Counted from the first letter of the stretch, positions 12,799 to 21,884 are shown. The stretch is 58,672 nucleotides of DNA from Gardnerella massiliensis (GCF_003408845.1 NZ_LRTV01000012.1:1-58672), one strand, 5' to 3'. The notes: a model not told the origin generated them from the sequence alone. Numbers and translations: made by a program.

Positions 12799-13737
12799 TT
12801 ACTCAAAATCACCCACATTCTTTGCTGTTACCGTTTTCACAGTAATTGGCTCAGTCTTTGGAACACTTTTCCCTTTAATAGCTTTTACAGCAGCAGCAAC
12901 GGCAGAACGGCCAAGTTCCTTTGGTTGCTGAGCAATTGTTCCAACCATTGTGCCGGCCTTAATAGCTTTCATACCGTCAGCAGTGCCATCAAAACCGACT
13001 ACTTTAATTTCTTTACCAGCTTTAGCTCCTAATGCTTGAATGGCGCCTAATGCCATCTCGTCATTTTCGGCGTAAATGCCAGTTACATTCGGGTGCGATT
13101 GCAACAAATTAGTAGCCACATTTAATGCTTCAGCACGGTCAAAGTTAGCAGTTTGTTCTGCTACAACTTTAATATTTGAATATTTCTTAATACGATCTTT
13201 GAATCCTTTGCCACGGTCGCGAGTAGAAGCCGCTCCAGGAATACCTTGCAAAATCAAAACTTCACCTTTTTCGCTAATACTATTAGCTAGCGTGTCAGCA
13301 GCCTGAGCACCACCAGCAACATTATCGGAAGAAATATGCGAAGTAACTTTTTCACCAGTTACAGAACGGTCAACAGAAATCACAGGCAAGTTCGCGCTTA
13401 GCAACGGGGCAACTGCAGGACCAGCAGCATCAGAATCTACAGGGTTAATAATAACAGCTTTTGCACCTTGCGATTGAGCATTCTGCGCTTGATCCTGCTG
13501 CTTTGCAGAATCATTCTGAGCGTCGGAAACTTGCAAATCAACACCAAGTTTCTTTGCTTCAGCTTGAGCACCATCACGTAGATCCACAAAGAACGGATTG
13601 TTCAAAGTAGAAACTAGCAATGCGACTTTATCGCCACCATTAGTACTACCACATGCACTCATGCTGACAATAAGTGCAGATGCTGCTGCAAACGCGCAAG
13701 CAATCTTTACGCTTCGACGCATAATTGGATAATTCAT
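12799..13737 (-). CDS. rbsB: Ribose ABC transporter substrate-binding lipoprotein
   Basis: Extracellular sugar-binding component of the ribose importer, family peripla_BP_4 (RbsB). The signal peptide ends in a lipobox (VSMSAC, Cys about residue 29), so it is membrane anchored. The mature protein has the family's LNNPFFVDLRDGAQAEAKKLG start and the AVIINPVDSDA hinge strand. Two adjacent ATG codons exist (13740 and 13737); the second is 5 bases from GGAG and is preferred over the first, which is only 2 bases away. In this operon rbsB lies after rbsA and rbsC and is followed by an attenuator-like hairpin. Confidence 0.94.
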   Translation of the reverse strand: MNYPIMRRSVKIACAFAAASALIVSMSACGSTNGGDKVALLVSTLNNPFFVDLRDGAQAEAKKLGVDLQVSDAQNDSAKQQDQAQNAQSQGAKAVIINPVDSDAAGPAVAPLLSANLPVISVDRSVTGEKVTSHISSDNVAGGAQAADTLANSISEKGEVLILQGIPGAASTRDRGKGFKDRIKKYSNIKVVAEQTANFDRAEALNVATNLLQSHPNVTGIYAENDEMALGAIQALGAKAGKEIKVVGFDGTADGMKAIKAGTMVGTIAQQPKELGRSAVAAAVKAIKGKSVPKTEPITVKTVTAKNVGDFE

Positions 13738-13921
13738 CATATCTCCTTTGATTATTGCCCTGTGCTACCGCAAGTTTTTTAGTTCAATAAATCCACAATA
13801 TTGCAGTGACATAAGGCTGATGTTTCACCATCTCTTTACCTTATTGTTACGTAGTTTTGAGTTATAAAGTTCAGTTATAATATTCCAAATTGTTTCAATT
13901 CTTGCTGAAAATATTGATTAC

Positions 13922-13948
13922 TCACCGCTTACGAATCAACATTTGCAA
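13922..13948 (-). CDS. Possible 8-codon leader ORF with near-perfect Shine-Dalgarno
   Basis: In the 262-base gap between rbsC and rbsB the minus strand has TAAGGAGGTGA (13952-13962), almost fully complementary to the 16S 3' end. It precedes TTG-CAA-ATG and a stop eight codons later (MQMLIRKR). It could be a leader peptide, a ribosome-loading site protecting the rbsB mRNA, or a relic. Nothing supports a functional peptide beyond the ribosome-binding site. Confidence 0.3.
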   Translation of the reverse strand: MQMLIRKR

Positions 13949-14002
13949 GATTCACCTCCTTACTACGAGAAGATCAAGTTTATAAAAAGTATTAATTTGC
14001 TG

Positions 14003-15004
14003 TCAGTGCGTATCTTCCTTACGGCGCAAAGTATCAAGGCTTACAGCGAATGCAATAACCAAACCGATAACTACTTGCTGCCAGAACGAGGAAACATTCA
14101 AAATATTCAAGCCGTTACGAATTACAGCCAACAAAATTGCTCCTACGAAAGTGCCAGAAATCTTGCCTTTGCCGCCAGAAAGTGAAGCACCACCGATAAC
14201 AACGGAAGCAATCGCATCCATTTCGTAACCAGTGGCAGCCTGAGGCTGAGCGGAATGTAGACGACCAGCAATAACTAAACCGGCGACAGCGGCAAAAATA
14301 CCCGAAAGAACAAACACCATAATTTGTGTTTTATGAATATTGATGCCAGAAAGGCGCGAAGCTTCCATATTGCCGCCAACAGCATACATAGAACGACCAG
14401 TAGTGGTGAAGTTCAGTATTACTGCAGCAATAACACCCATGATAATCATCATCACAATTGGCATTGGAATACCTAATATGTTGGCACCAAAGAAATTAAC
14501 CATGCCGGATGTAGAAATAGGACGACCGTCTGAAACAACAAGGGTAAGGCCACGCGCAACAGACATCATTGCCAATGTGGCAATAAACGATGGCAACTTA
14601 AGGAAAGCGTTAGCTACGCCAGAAATAAGTCCAAAAAGTGCACCGGTTGCTATACCAACCACAACAGTCAGCACTGGTGGCAACCCCATAGAAACGCCTG
14701 TATATGCAACCAACATGCTAGAAATTGCAGCCACCGAACCTACTGACAAATCAATACCAGCGGACACGATAACAAAGGTTTGACCGAATGCCAAAATAGC
14801 AACTGTCGCAGCTTGAATACCCACATTGAGAATATTCACACTCGTCAAAAATGCCGGCGTAGCGCATGAAAGCGCAGCGCATAAAATAACCAAGCCAATA
14901 AGAGCGCCATTGCGAGATGCAAACTTTTTCGCTGCAGGCAAAAATCCTTTATCAACTGCACCGTATCCCAAATGCTCAGATTTTGCACTACTCGTAGCAG
15001 CCAT
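14003..15004 (-). CDS. rbsC: Ribose ABC transporter permease
   Basis: Membrane channel of the ribose importer (BPD_transp_2 family). The 333-aa protein has eight to ten hydrophobic segments starting at about residue 34, the family motif AGIDLSVGSV (about 81-90) and the cytoplasmic GGASLSGGKGKISGT loop near residue 275 that contacts the ATPase. The start has AAAGGAG seven bases upstream. It follows rbsA by 171 bases and precedes rbsB by 262. Confidence 0.94.
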   Translation of the reverse strand: MAATSSAKSEHLGYGAVDKGFLPAAKKFASRNGALIGLVILCAALSCATPAFLTSVNILNVGIQAATVAILAFGQTFVIVSAGIDLSVGSVAAISSMLVAYTGVSMGLPPVLTVVVGIATGALFGLISGVANAFLKLPSFIATLAMMSVARGLTLVVSDGRPISTSGMVNFFGANILGIPMPIVMMIIMGVIAAVILNFTTTGRSMYAVGGNMEASRLSGINIHKTQIMVFVLSGIFAAVAGLVIAGRLHSAQPQAATGYEMDAIASVVIGGASLSGGKGKISGTFVGAILLAVIRNGLNILNVSSFWQQVVIGLVIAFAVSLDTLRRKEDTH

Positions 15005-15175
15005 AATTTATACTCCTTTAACAAATTTTGCTATAACTCACTGCACTGGTATGCGCAATAAATTGTTGTATGCAAGTTTTACGTTTGATTGGTAACTTTA
15101 ATTTTTAAGATTTCAACATGGCTCATGTATCAGTTTCATATTGAAAACAGTAAGGTTTTGCTCATTTCTGTATGC

Positions 15176-16669
15176 TCAAATACCAGATGCATTAAGGTGA
15201 GTCACTGCAAGTTCCATCACACTTTCCTGCGTAGCCTCGTTTGCAGCTAATTCACCGCTGATTCTGCCGTTCGACATCACCAATACGCGATCTGACATGC
15301 CAAGCACTTCAGGCAAATCTGAGGATGCCATTAGCACAGCACCTCCATTTTCTACGATATTGTTAATCAACTCGTAAATTTCTACACGAGCACCAACATC
15401 AACACCACGAGTAGGCTCATCCAGCAATAGCACTTTCACGTTCGCCATAGACCATTTACCGAACACAATTTTTTGTTGATTACCGCCAGATAGCGAACCA
15501 GCGAATTGATCAATGTTTGCCATACGAATACGCAATTTTTTTGCAGTTTCTTCTTCGCGAGTACGCTGCCCTTTCAAATCTGCAAAGCCGGCGTGTGCTG
15601 TAGAAACTAATGTAGAAATTCCCAAATTTTCTGCAACAGATGCCTCAAGAATCAATCCTTGTACTCGACGATCTTCTGGGACTAAACCAAGACCGGCTGC
15701 AATGCTTCCTGCGATATTCGCTTTTGCAATTGGCTTACCATCAACAGTTATTGTGCCTGAATCATAGCTATCTGCACCAAATATTGCACGAAGAACTTCG
15801 GTACGACCAGCACCTACCAAACCTGCAAGACCCACAACTTCGCCAGCATGAACACTGAAGGATACGTTTTCTAGCGTACCTTTTCGCGTTAAGCCTTCTA
15901 CTTTTAGCAGCTCTTTGCCTTGACTACGTTTGCCATGAGGGAATTGATTTGTAATATCACGACCTACCATGAGTTTTACAAGTTCCTTCTCAGAAACTTT
16001 CGCATCAACAGTATCGACATATTTACCATCACGAAGCACAGTTACAACATCACCAACGCGCGCAATCTCATCCAAATGGTGAGAAATAAACACCATGCCA
16101 ACATTCTTGGATTTTAAATCTTCCATAATGCTGAATAATTGTTCACATTCACGCTTCGTTAAAGCTGCAGTCGGTTCGTCAAGAATAAGAATAGATGCAT
16201 GCTGCATAAGCGCTTTAGCAATTTCTACCATTTGTTGACGAGCTACGCCAAGTTCTCCCATTGGCTTATTAACATCTTCATCTAAACCGATAACTTGTAA
16301 TGCGACTTTCGCACGAGTACGCATCGTCGCACGATCAATAAAACCAGCTTTAGTGGGAAGCATACCAAGGAACAAATTTTCCATAATAGAAAGTTCTGGC
16401 ACCAAATTTAACTCTTGGTGAATCACAGCAATACCCAATTTGCGAGCAGCATCCACATTAGGAATTCGCACTGTTTCACCATTGATCTCAATATGACCTT
16501 TATCTGGCTGATAAATGCCACTCATCATCTTAATAACTGTTGACTTGCCCGCACCATTTTCACCAAGGAGAACATGCACTTCACCCGGTTTTACTGTTAC
16601 AGACAAATTGTCAACTACTGTAGAATTACCGAATATTTTCGATACTCCTACTAGCGATAGTTCCGTCAT
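15176..16669 (-). CDS. rbsA: Ribose ABC transporter ATP-binding protein (dual-domain)
   Basis: Two fused ABC ATPase domains that power ribose import. The first half has Walker A GENGAGKST (36-44) and Walker B LILDEPT. The second half has the degenerate Walker A VGLVGAGRT, typical of sugar importers of this class, plus signature LSGGNQQK and LLLDEPTRGVDVG. Length (497 aa) is normal. It is the second gene of the rbsR-led operon, 215 bases after rbsR; no terminator was seen in that gap. Confidence 0.95.
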   Translation of the reverse strand: MTELSLVGVSKIFGNSTVVDNLSVTVKPGEVHVLLGENGAGKSTVIKMMSGIYQPDKGHIEINGETVRIPNVDAARKLGIAVIHQELNLVPELSIMENLFLGMLPTKAGFIDRATMRTRAKVALQVIGLDEDVNKPMGELGVARQQMVEIAKALMQHASILILDEPTAALTKRECEQLFSIMEDLKSKNVGMVFISHHLDEIARVGDVVTVLRDGKYVDTVDAKVSEKELVKLMVGRDITNQFPHGKRSQGKELLKVEGLTRKGTLENVSFSVHAGEVVGLAGLVGAGRTEVLRAIFGADSYDSGTITVDGKPIAKANIAGSIAAGLGLVPEDRRVQGLILEASVAENLGISTLVSTAHAGFADLKGQRTREEETAKKLRIRMANIDQFAGSLSGGNQQKIVFGKWSMANVKVLLLDEPTRGVDVGARVEIYELINNIVENGGAVLMASSDLPEVLGMSDRVLVMSNGRISGELAANEATQESVMELAVTHLNASGI

Positions 16670-16884
16670 GTCTTACCTCTTTCTTCGCTACAGCACCACT
16701 GCTGCCACGAAAATGCAATAAATTACGCTACATTACGCTTGTGCTTTGGATGAGAATTATGCTGCAATGTGCATGCAAAACGTAACAACAACGGTACGCT
16801 CAGGCGATTGCTGCACACGCTTACAAAGTCACAGTACAAAAATCAATAACAATAGTGTCAAGCTATAAAATAACAGCCTTACAA

Positions 16885-17895
16885 CTACGCATTTCCTAAC
16901 GATTCACGCGGAATATACATAGTTTCTACTCGCTGCGATTGAACATCAACATTATGTTCTAACATATCCAAAAAAAGTGCAGCACTAGTACGACCAATAC
17001 GCTGAACTTGTTGCGAAATAGTAGAAATACGCGGCGTTGCTAAGCGGAATATTTCAACATCATCAAACGAAATAATTGAAATATCACTACCTATCACTAA
17101 TCCTTCACGAGCCATTACATCCATCACTCGCAGCGCATCTGGCGAATAGCCGATAATAAGCGCTTTTACGCCAACGCTAATCATGCGATGCAACACGCTA
17201 GCACATGAGGATTGTTCAAACCCCGTAGATTCTACAAATACATGTTCTTCGCCAAATATCTCAGAAGCCACTGTACGAAATACTTGTTCGCGTTCTTGCA
17301 GTGACGGTGAAGCGATAATTGGACCCGACACGTAGCCAACTGAGCAAAAACCATGTTGTTTAACATCCAATAATGCGTCACGAATACCTTGCTCTGGATC
17401 CGAATCCACAACTGGCACATGCGTCAAATCACCAGTCCGAGGCTCCACATGTCTATCCATAAACATAAGTGGAAGATGCTGTTCCATCAACATTCTCATA
17501 GCATCAGTCTCCTCACCTTGAGGCACAATAATCGCACCATCAATGCGTTGAGAAAGAATACTTGTAATGAATGAATCTTGACGAGCTGCACTCTCAGAAG
17601 ATGTTCCAATAAACGCACAATAGCCGGCATCAAACAACGAGTCTTGCACAGTATACGCAAGCTCAGCAAAATATGCATTGCGTATATCTGGCACAAGTAA
17701 CCCAACTGTCTTAGTATGAGATGACCGCATTGCCTGAGCGCGAGAATCTGGTATATAACCTAATTCCGCAACTGCACGCTCAACTTTCGCCTTAGTGCTT
17801 GCCGATATACGACCCGTATTATTCAATGCGCGGGAAACAGTTGATACTGATATACCAGCACGTTGCGCAACATCGCGAATCGTAATGTACGACAT
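16885..17895 (-). CDS. rbsR: LacI-family ribose operon regulator
   Basis: Transcription factor with an N-terminal LacI helix-turn-helix (ITIRDVAQRAGISVSTVSRAL, hinge helix near residue 50) and a sugar-binding effector domain (VGLLVPDIRNAYF onward). At 336 aa it is full length. The start follows GGAGGTGTC. It is the first gene of the ribose operon and probably represses its own promoter through the 18-bp palindrome at 18158-18175. The effector is likely ribose or a derivative, by operon context. Confidence 0.9.
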   Translation of the reverse strand: MSYITIRDVAQRAGISVSTVSRALNNTGRISASTKAKVERAVAELGYIPDSRAQAMRSSHTKTVGLLVPDIRNAYFAELAYTVQDSLFDAGYCAFIGTSSESAARQDSFITSILSQRIDGAIIVPQGEETDAMRMLMEQHLPLMFMDRHVEPRTGDLTHVPVVDSDPEQGIRDALLDVKQHGFCSVGYVSGPIIASPSLQEREQVFRTVASEIFGEEHVFVESTGFEQSSCASVLHRMISVGVKALIIGYSPDALRVMDVMAREGLVIGSDISIISFDDVEIFRLATPRISTISQQVQRIGRTSAALFLDMLEHNVDVQSQRVETMYIPRESLGNA

Positions 17896-17947
17896 GACAC
17901 CTCCAGCTCATCTCTTATGCTCAACCAGTGCTAACAATTTTGCACTG

Positions 17948-18004
17948 TTATCGATATGTTTTGATTTTAGCTTGTACTCCATGTTTTATACTACGTTTTT
18001 TCAT
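17948..18004 (-). CDS. Possible 18-residue leader peptide upstream of rbsR
   Basis: The roughly 270-base 5' leader of the ribose operon contains AAAGGAG three bases before an ATG and an open frame of 18 codons (MKKRSIKHGVQAKIKTYR). It is strongly basic. It could be a regulatory leader ORF. Evidence is limited to the ribosome-binding site and its position inside the transcript. Confidence 0.35.
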   Translation of the reverse strand: MKKRSIKHGVQAKIKTYR

Positions 18005-18157
18005 ATACTCCTTTCGTTGGAGAAAAACAGCACTATGCAACCATGCATAAGAGCCTCTGTACAACATTATTCTCAATGAGCAGTTTCATCAGCGCTGAAT
18101 AGAATCCGCAAATTGAGATAACGTTCCCACAATTGTCAGTTTCTTCAACTTACCTCA

Positions 18158-18175
18158 TGCGGTAACGTTACCGCA
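18158..18175. promoter_or_regulatory. LacI-type operator of the ribose operon
   Basis: TGCGGTAACGTTACCGCA is a perfect 18-bp palindrome with the central CG typical of LacI-family operators. It directly follows the -10 box of the rbs promoter and so would cover the transcription start. A similar half site (AACGTT) lies at 18119-18124. Confidence 0.85.
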
Positions 18176-18204
18176 ACTATAACATTTTGCTAGGATGAAC
18201 ACAA
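18176..18204 (-). promoter_or_regulatory. Promoter of the ribose operon
   Basis: On the minus strand: -35 TTGTGT (18199-18204), 17-base spacer, -10 TATAGT (18176-18181). The predicted start is within the palindromic operator, leaving a leader of about 270 bases before rbsR. The rest of the 385-base gap between tadA and rbsR holds only this leader and the candidate short ORF. Confidence 0.75.
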
Positions 18205-18281
18205 GGGGAACGCGCTAAAAAATTACTTTTCATGCACTGCGTTATCTTGAATTAAACGCAACACTAAAAAATTATTCAGTT

Positions 18282-18746
18282 TTACCTATGATTTTCAAAA
18301 AAGTTTCGCAAAAGTTGAGCACATTCAGATTCGCACACAGAACCAATAACTTCCGGATATGAGCCTACATGCCTGTCTCGTAAAATATCCCATACTGACC
18401 CGCAAGCACCCAATTTTGCATCCCACGCACCAAAAATTACGCGCTTAAGACGAGTTTGCAAAATTGCGCCAGCACACATTGGGCAGGGTTCGAGCGTAAC
18501 TACCAAAGTGCAGTCAGATAAATTCCAAGATTTTCGCGCAATAGCAGCACTTTTCATAGCAAGCACTTCCGCATGAGCCAACGGATCCGACTCTCGCTCG
18601 CGCAAGTTTGCGCCGCGGCCAATAATATTGCCGTCGCCATCAAGTACAACGGCACCAACAGGAACTTCACCCGCCTTAGCCGCTTCTACCGCCAATCGCA
18701 ACGCTTCCTTCATTGCGCAAGTAACGGAATCATCGTTTTTATTCAT
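18282..18746 (-). CDS. tadA: tRNA-specific adenosine deaminase
   Basis: Converts adenosine-34 to inosine in tRNA-Arg(ACG). The zinc/catalytic motifs are HAEV (His and the proton-shuttle Glu, in PLAHAEVLAM) and PCPMCAG (two Cys). The C-terminal ends with the family's LLRNFFENHR-like helix. 154 aa is normal. No clear ribosome-binding site precedes the ATG. A string of three CACAATCAACT repeats lies upstream (about 18755-18810), between this gene and the esterase. Confidence 0.93.
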   Translation of the reverse strand: MNKNDDSVTCAMKEALRLAVEAAKAGEVPVGAVVLDGDGNIIGRGANLRERESDPLAHAEVLAMKSAAIARKSWNLSDCTLVVTLEPCPMCAGAILQTRLKRVIFGAWDAKLGACGSVWDILRDRHVGSYPEVIGSVCESECAQLLRNFFENHR

Positions 18747-18823
18747 AGAATTAGCTCACACAATCAACTTGCGAAATTAACTTGCACAATCAACTCACAC
18801 AATCAACTTACAAATCGCAACTA

Positions 18824-19594
18824 CTAAAGAAGTCCCGACGCAATATCGTGAGTAACAAACCATTTGCGAATATCGCCAAGTTCCTCCATGTGCACGGCGT
18901 GATCGAGACCTCGATATCGCTTCTCCTCAAGCCACGTGTGTTCCTCAAGCCAAGCGGCCGCGGCAGAAAATTCGTAAGGAGGAATAACTGCATCCTCTAA
19001 GCCGTAACCAAAGAATACAGGCGTGTTTCGCTCTGCCAATTCGTCGTCTTTTAGCGTAACTTCGCTGGCAAAAGCAGGAACGTTCGGAGCTATAAAACCA
19101 GAAAGCGCAACTGCAGCACGATAGCGGTCAGGGTTCAAACGCAGCACGTGCACTGCGAGCGCAGCTCCCTGCGAGAAACCAAACGGAACTACATCGCGGT
19201 TGGCTGGAATATTTGCACTCACCCACTCGTCGATTGCCGCCGCAGCCGCATACATATCGCAATCCAAATCTTCCCGCTGTGGCACGGCATCATGGAACCA
19301 ACTGTACGCGCCTTCAGCGAGCTTGAGAGGAGCACGAAGCGCAATCGCATCGTTATAAGGCGCTACTATTCGCAATAAATCTAGTAAATCTTCTTCGTTA
19401 GAGCCCCAGCCGTGCAACAACAGCAGCAACGGATGCGTTGGGTGAGCTGCAGCATTTCCTTGCGAATATTGTGCGTGCGTTACTTTTAGAGGCTCGCCAA
19501 AATGTCCTGGAACTACATGCGATTCGCGGCCAATATGCGGCTCGTAAGAATTGTTACGCGCATTATTACCATACTGTTCATCGTTAGTATTCAT
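18824..19594 (-). CDS. Alpha/beta-hydrolase, phospholipase/carboxylesterase type
   Basis: Predicted cytosolic serine esterase. It shows LLLLLHGWGSNEEDLL (oxyanion strand), the nucleophile elbow GFSQG, the acidic residue in GLEDAVIPP, and the catalytic His in GLDHAVHMEE. No signal peptide. About 60 residues precede the hydrolase core, which is longer than usual. It precedes tadA by 77 bases. The substrate is unknown. Confidence 0.88.
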   Translation of the reverse strand: MNTNDEQYGNNARNNSYEPHIGRESHVVPGHFGEPLKVTHAQYSQGNAAAHPTHPLLLLLHGWGSNEEDLLDLLRIVAPYNDAIALRAPLKLAEGAYSWFHDAVPQREDLDCDMYAAAAAIDEWVSANIPANRDVVPFGFSQGAALAVHVLRLNPDRYRAAVALSGFIAPNVPAFASEVTLKDDELAERNTPVFFGYGLEDAVIPPYEFSAAAAWLEEHTWLEEKRYRGLDHAVHMEELGDIRKWFVTHDIASGLL

Positions 19595-19885
19595 TGCATC
19601 ACCGCCGCTCGTATAAATAGTTGCGTTATAAATTATTATTTTAATAAATATTTCGTATCACGTCATTATGATTTTTCCCTTTACAGCATACGGCATTCGA
19701 AGATTAACTCATAAAAATTCGTAGAATAAATATTTTGATTTTGCAATGGTAGCCTTTGCTTTGCAAAAGTAAAGTATTGCAAACTTAACAAGATTTGATA
19801 ATTTATCAGACGTCTGACGAATTGTAGCGTGTTTACTGTAACATACAAAGAAAGCTAATTCAGCCGCGATTTCAAGGAGGATATC
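19595..19885 (+). promoter_or_regulatory. Promoter region of the sialic-acid catabolic genes
   Basis: A 291-base AT-rich gap between divergent genes. It contains candidate operator site 1 (19805-19818), 67 bases upstream of the DUF4862-like gene. I cannot fix -35/-10 boxes with certainty here. An AAGGAGG-like site (CAAGGAGGAT) precedes the first ATG. Confidence 0.5.
19805..19818. promoter_or_regulatory. Candidate NanR operator, site 1
   Basis: ATCAGACGTCTGAC, containing the perfect 12-bp palindrome TCAGACGTCTGA. It shares its core with sites 2 and 3 in front of the other two sialic-acid transcription units. Confidence 0.6.
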
Positions 19886-20818
19886 ATGCTGAAAACTAAG
19901 TTCGTTGTAGGCGCATACGCGTCGCTGCCAAAATCACGCGAAGAACAAAAACAATACTACGATTTACTCGGAACTCAAAACTGGGTTGCGGGAACTGAAA
20001 TCCCATATCCTGGCGATTTAGCAGACCCACAAAACCGAGCATGGTTAGCAACCGCAATCCCGTCTAGCTGGCATAAAAACACGATAACCGCAATTCCAGG
20101 AACAATGCGGCACATAAATTTTGATCCGGACCCAGAATTTGGACTAGCAAGCCCGGATGAAGAAGGCCGACTTCGCGCAATTTCCTTCTTTAAGGACATT
20201 CGTCAAGCAATAGCTGATTTTGCAAACCTTCGCAACAGCTGCGATATTTCGCATATTGAAATACACACGGCACCAACTCGAATAGCAAGCGCAGACGCAA
20301 TGAAAAAGTCGCTAGATGAGCTAGCACAACTGGATTGGCTTGGGGCAAAACTGGTAATAGAACATTGCGACAGATATATTGAGGGCCAGAATCCAGAAAA
20401 AGGCTTCCTTCCGCTCGAAAATGAAATTCAAATCGCAAAAGATACGGGAATTGGAGTCACAATTAATTGGGGCCGCAGCGTTGTCGAAGAACGCAACGCT
20501 CAAGCTGCTATAGCACACGTGCGCGAAGCAAGAAAGGCTGGAGTTCTGCAGGGAGTAATGTTCTCGGGGGCAGGACCAGACGCTACGCAATACGGGTACG
20601 AGTGGATTGACGGACACTTGCCTATGGCTCCAGACGAACCAACGTCTTTAATGACTTCTAAAGAAATTCAAGAAACCACGCGCGAAGCGTTAAAAGACGA
20701 CTATGCAATCGACTATTTGGGGGCAAAAGTGTGCGTTCCTCAAGACGCCAGCGTTTCGGAACGTTTGAACTACTTAATGCACATTTACGACGCCGTAAAC
20801 GCAACTCAAGACGCGTGA
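19886..20818 (+). CDS. DUF4862-like protein of the sialic-acid cluster
   Basis: A 310-aa protein of unknown function that I match to the DUF4862 family from memory. It has no signal peptide or membrane segment. Its alternating strand/helix pattern and motifs such as IEIHTAP, KLVIEHCD, GVTINWGRS and GVMFSGAG suggest a TIM barrel resembling sugar-phosphate isomerase/epimerase enzymes, with Glu and His residues at strand ends (a possible metal site). It leads the nanK-nanE transcription unit, with 55 bases to nanK and an excellent AAGGAGG site. By context it probably acts on sialic acid or an O-acetylated or lactone form of it, but this is inference. Confidence 0.8.
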   Translation: MLKTKFVVGAYASLPKSREEQKQYYDLLGTQNWVAGTEIPYPGDLADPQNRAWLATAIPSSWHKNTITAIPGTMRHINFDPDPEFGLASPDEEGRLRAISFFKDIRQAIADFANLRNSCDISHIEIHTAPTRIASADAMKKSLDELAQLDWLGAKLVIEHCDRYIEGQNPEKGFLPLENEIQIAKDTGIGVTINWGRSVVEERNAQAAIAHVREARKAGVLQGVMFSGAGPDATQYGYEWIDGHLPMAPDEPTSLMTSKEIQETTREALKDDYAIDYLGAKVCVPQDASVSERLNYLMHIYDAVNATQDA

Positions 20819-20873
20819 ATCGTCAAACTCAATTACCTCACAAATAAAAAATATTTAATCAACGGATGTAATT

Positions 20874-21884
20874 ATGAACGAAACAAAAGATTCTCGCTCT
20901 ACATATCTTGCCTTTGATATAGGTGGAACGAAAATAGCTTACGGATTGGTTACTTTGCCGGAGCTTTCGTGCAGCACGAATATTTCAGATAGCAAAAATT
21001 GCGCTATTCCGTTTGTGCAAGATTACGGATCAATACCAACCGAAGCGTCAAAAGGCGGGGAAGATATAAAAAATCGTTTAGTAGCGAAAGCGAAACAAAT
21101 CCTAGAAGAAGCACAAAAAAATGGCATAACCATTAGCGGAATCGGAATCGCAGCCGCAGGGGTGCCAAATAGTAAAACTGGCGAAATTGTGGCGGCAACG
21201 AATATTCTTCCCGGTTGGCGCGGGCAGCGGATTTACGACGCGTTTAAAAACGTAACCGATTTGCCGGTTTATATGATTGGAGACGTTGGCGGACACGGAT
21301 TAGGAGAGGCAATTTATGGTGCTGGACGCGGAAAATCGATTGTACTTTCCATTGGAATAGGAACGGGTATCGGCGGCGCAATTATTATAAACGGCAAACT
21401 TTTTACGGGTGCGCACTCAGTTGCAGGCCATGCCGGACACGTTGTTAGCGATCTTGGCGTTGGCTTCGATTGCTCGTGTGGAGCGCATGCGGGGCATATT
21501 GAGCCGGTTGCGTCTGGAACTGGTCTCGCAACTCTATACAATCGCGATTTACCGGAGGGCGTTCATCCAGCACAAAACGGCTACGAAGTATGTGTTTACG
21601 CAAACGAAGGCCAACCACACGCTAAAGAAACGCTTGCTAGAAGCGCAAAAGCTTTGGGAGAATGTGTAGCTGGAATGGCGAATCTTATAGACCCCGACGT
21701 CATAGTACTTTCTGGTTCCGTTGTAGAAGCGGGCAATATTTGGTGGGATGCTATGCGCGCTGGGTTTGAAGATTCTGCCTTAGCTTTGGTTAAAAACACT
21801 CCGATTCTTAAAGGCAAACTTGGTGGCACTGCTCCGTTAATTGGTGCCGCTTTTGCCGCTTACTCAAGTTTGAAACACTGCTAA
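20874..21884 (+). CDS. nanK: ROK-family kinase, probable N-acetylmannosamine kinase
   Basis: Would phosphorylate ManNAc to ManNAc-6-P. ROK features: ATP loop FDIGGTK (14-20), GIGTGIGGA (161-169), and catalytic Asp137 in IGDVGGHGLGE. The zinc motif is atypical: after His189 comes CSCGAHAGHIE (200-210), so the usual third Cys is a His (His208) and the spacing is one residue longer. Its place directly before nanE, whose start lies 35 bases downstream, supports ManNAc as substrate; glucose or GlcNAc kinases share the fold. The ribosome-binding site is weak. Confidence 0.85.
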   Translation: MNETKDSRSTYLAFDIGGTKIAYGLVTLPELSCSTNISDSKNCAIPFVQDYGSIPTEASKGGEDIKNRLVAKAKQILEEAQKNGITISGIGIAAAGVPNSKTGEIVAATNILPGWRGQRIYDAFKNVTDLPVYMIGDVGGHGLGEAIYGAGRGKSIVLSIGIGTGIGGAIIINGKLFTGAHSVAGHAGHVVSDLGVGFDCSCGAHAGHIEPVASGTGLATLYNRDLPEGVHPAQNGYEVCVYANEGQPHAKETLARSAKALGECVAGMANLIDPDVIVLSGSVVEAGNIWWDAMRAGFEDSALALVKNTPILKGKLGGTAPLIGAAFAAYSSLKHC

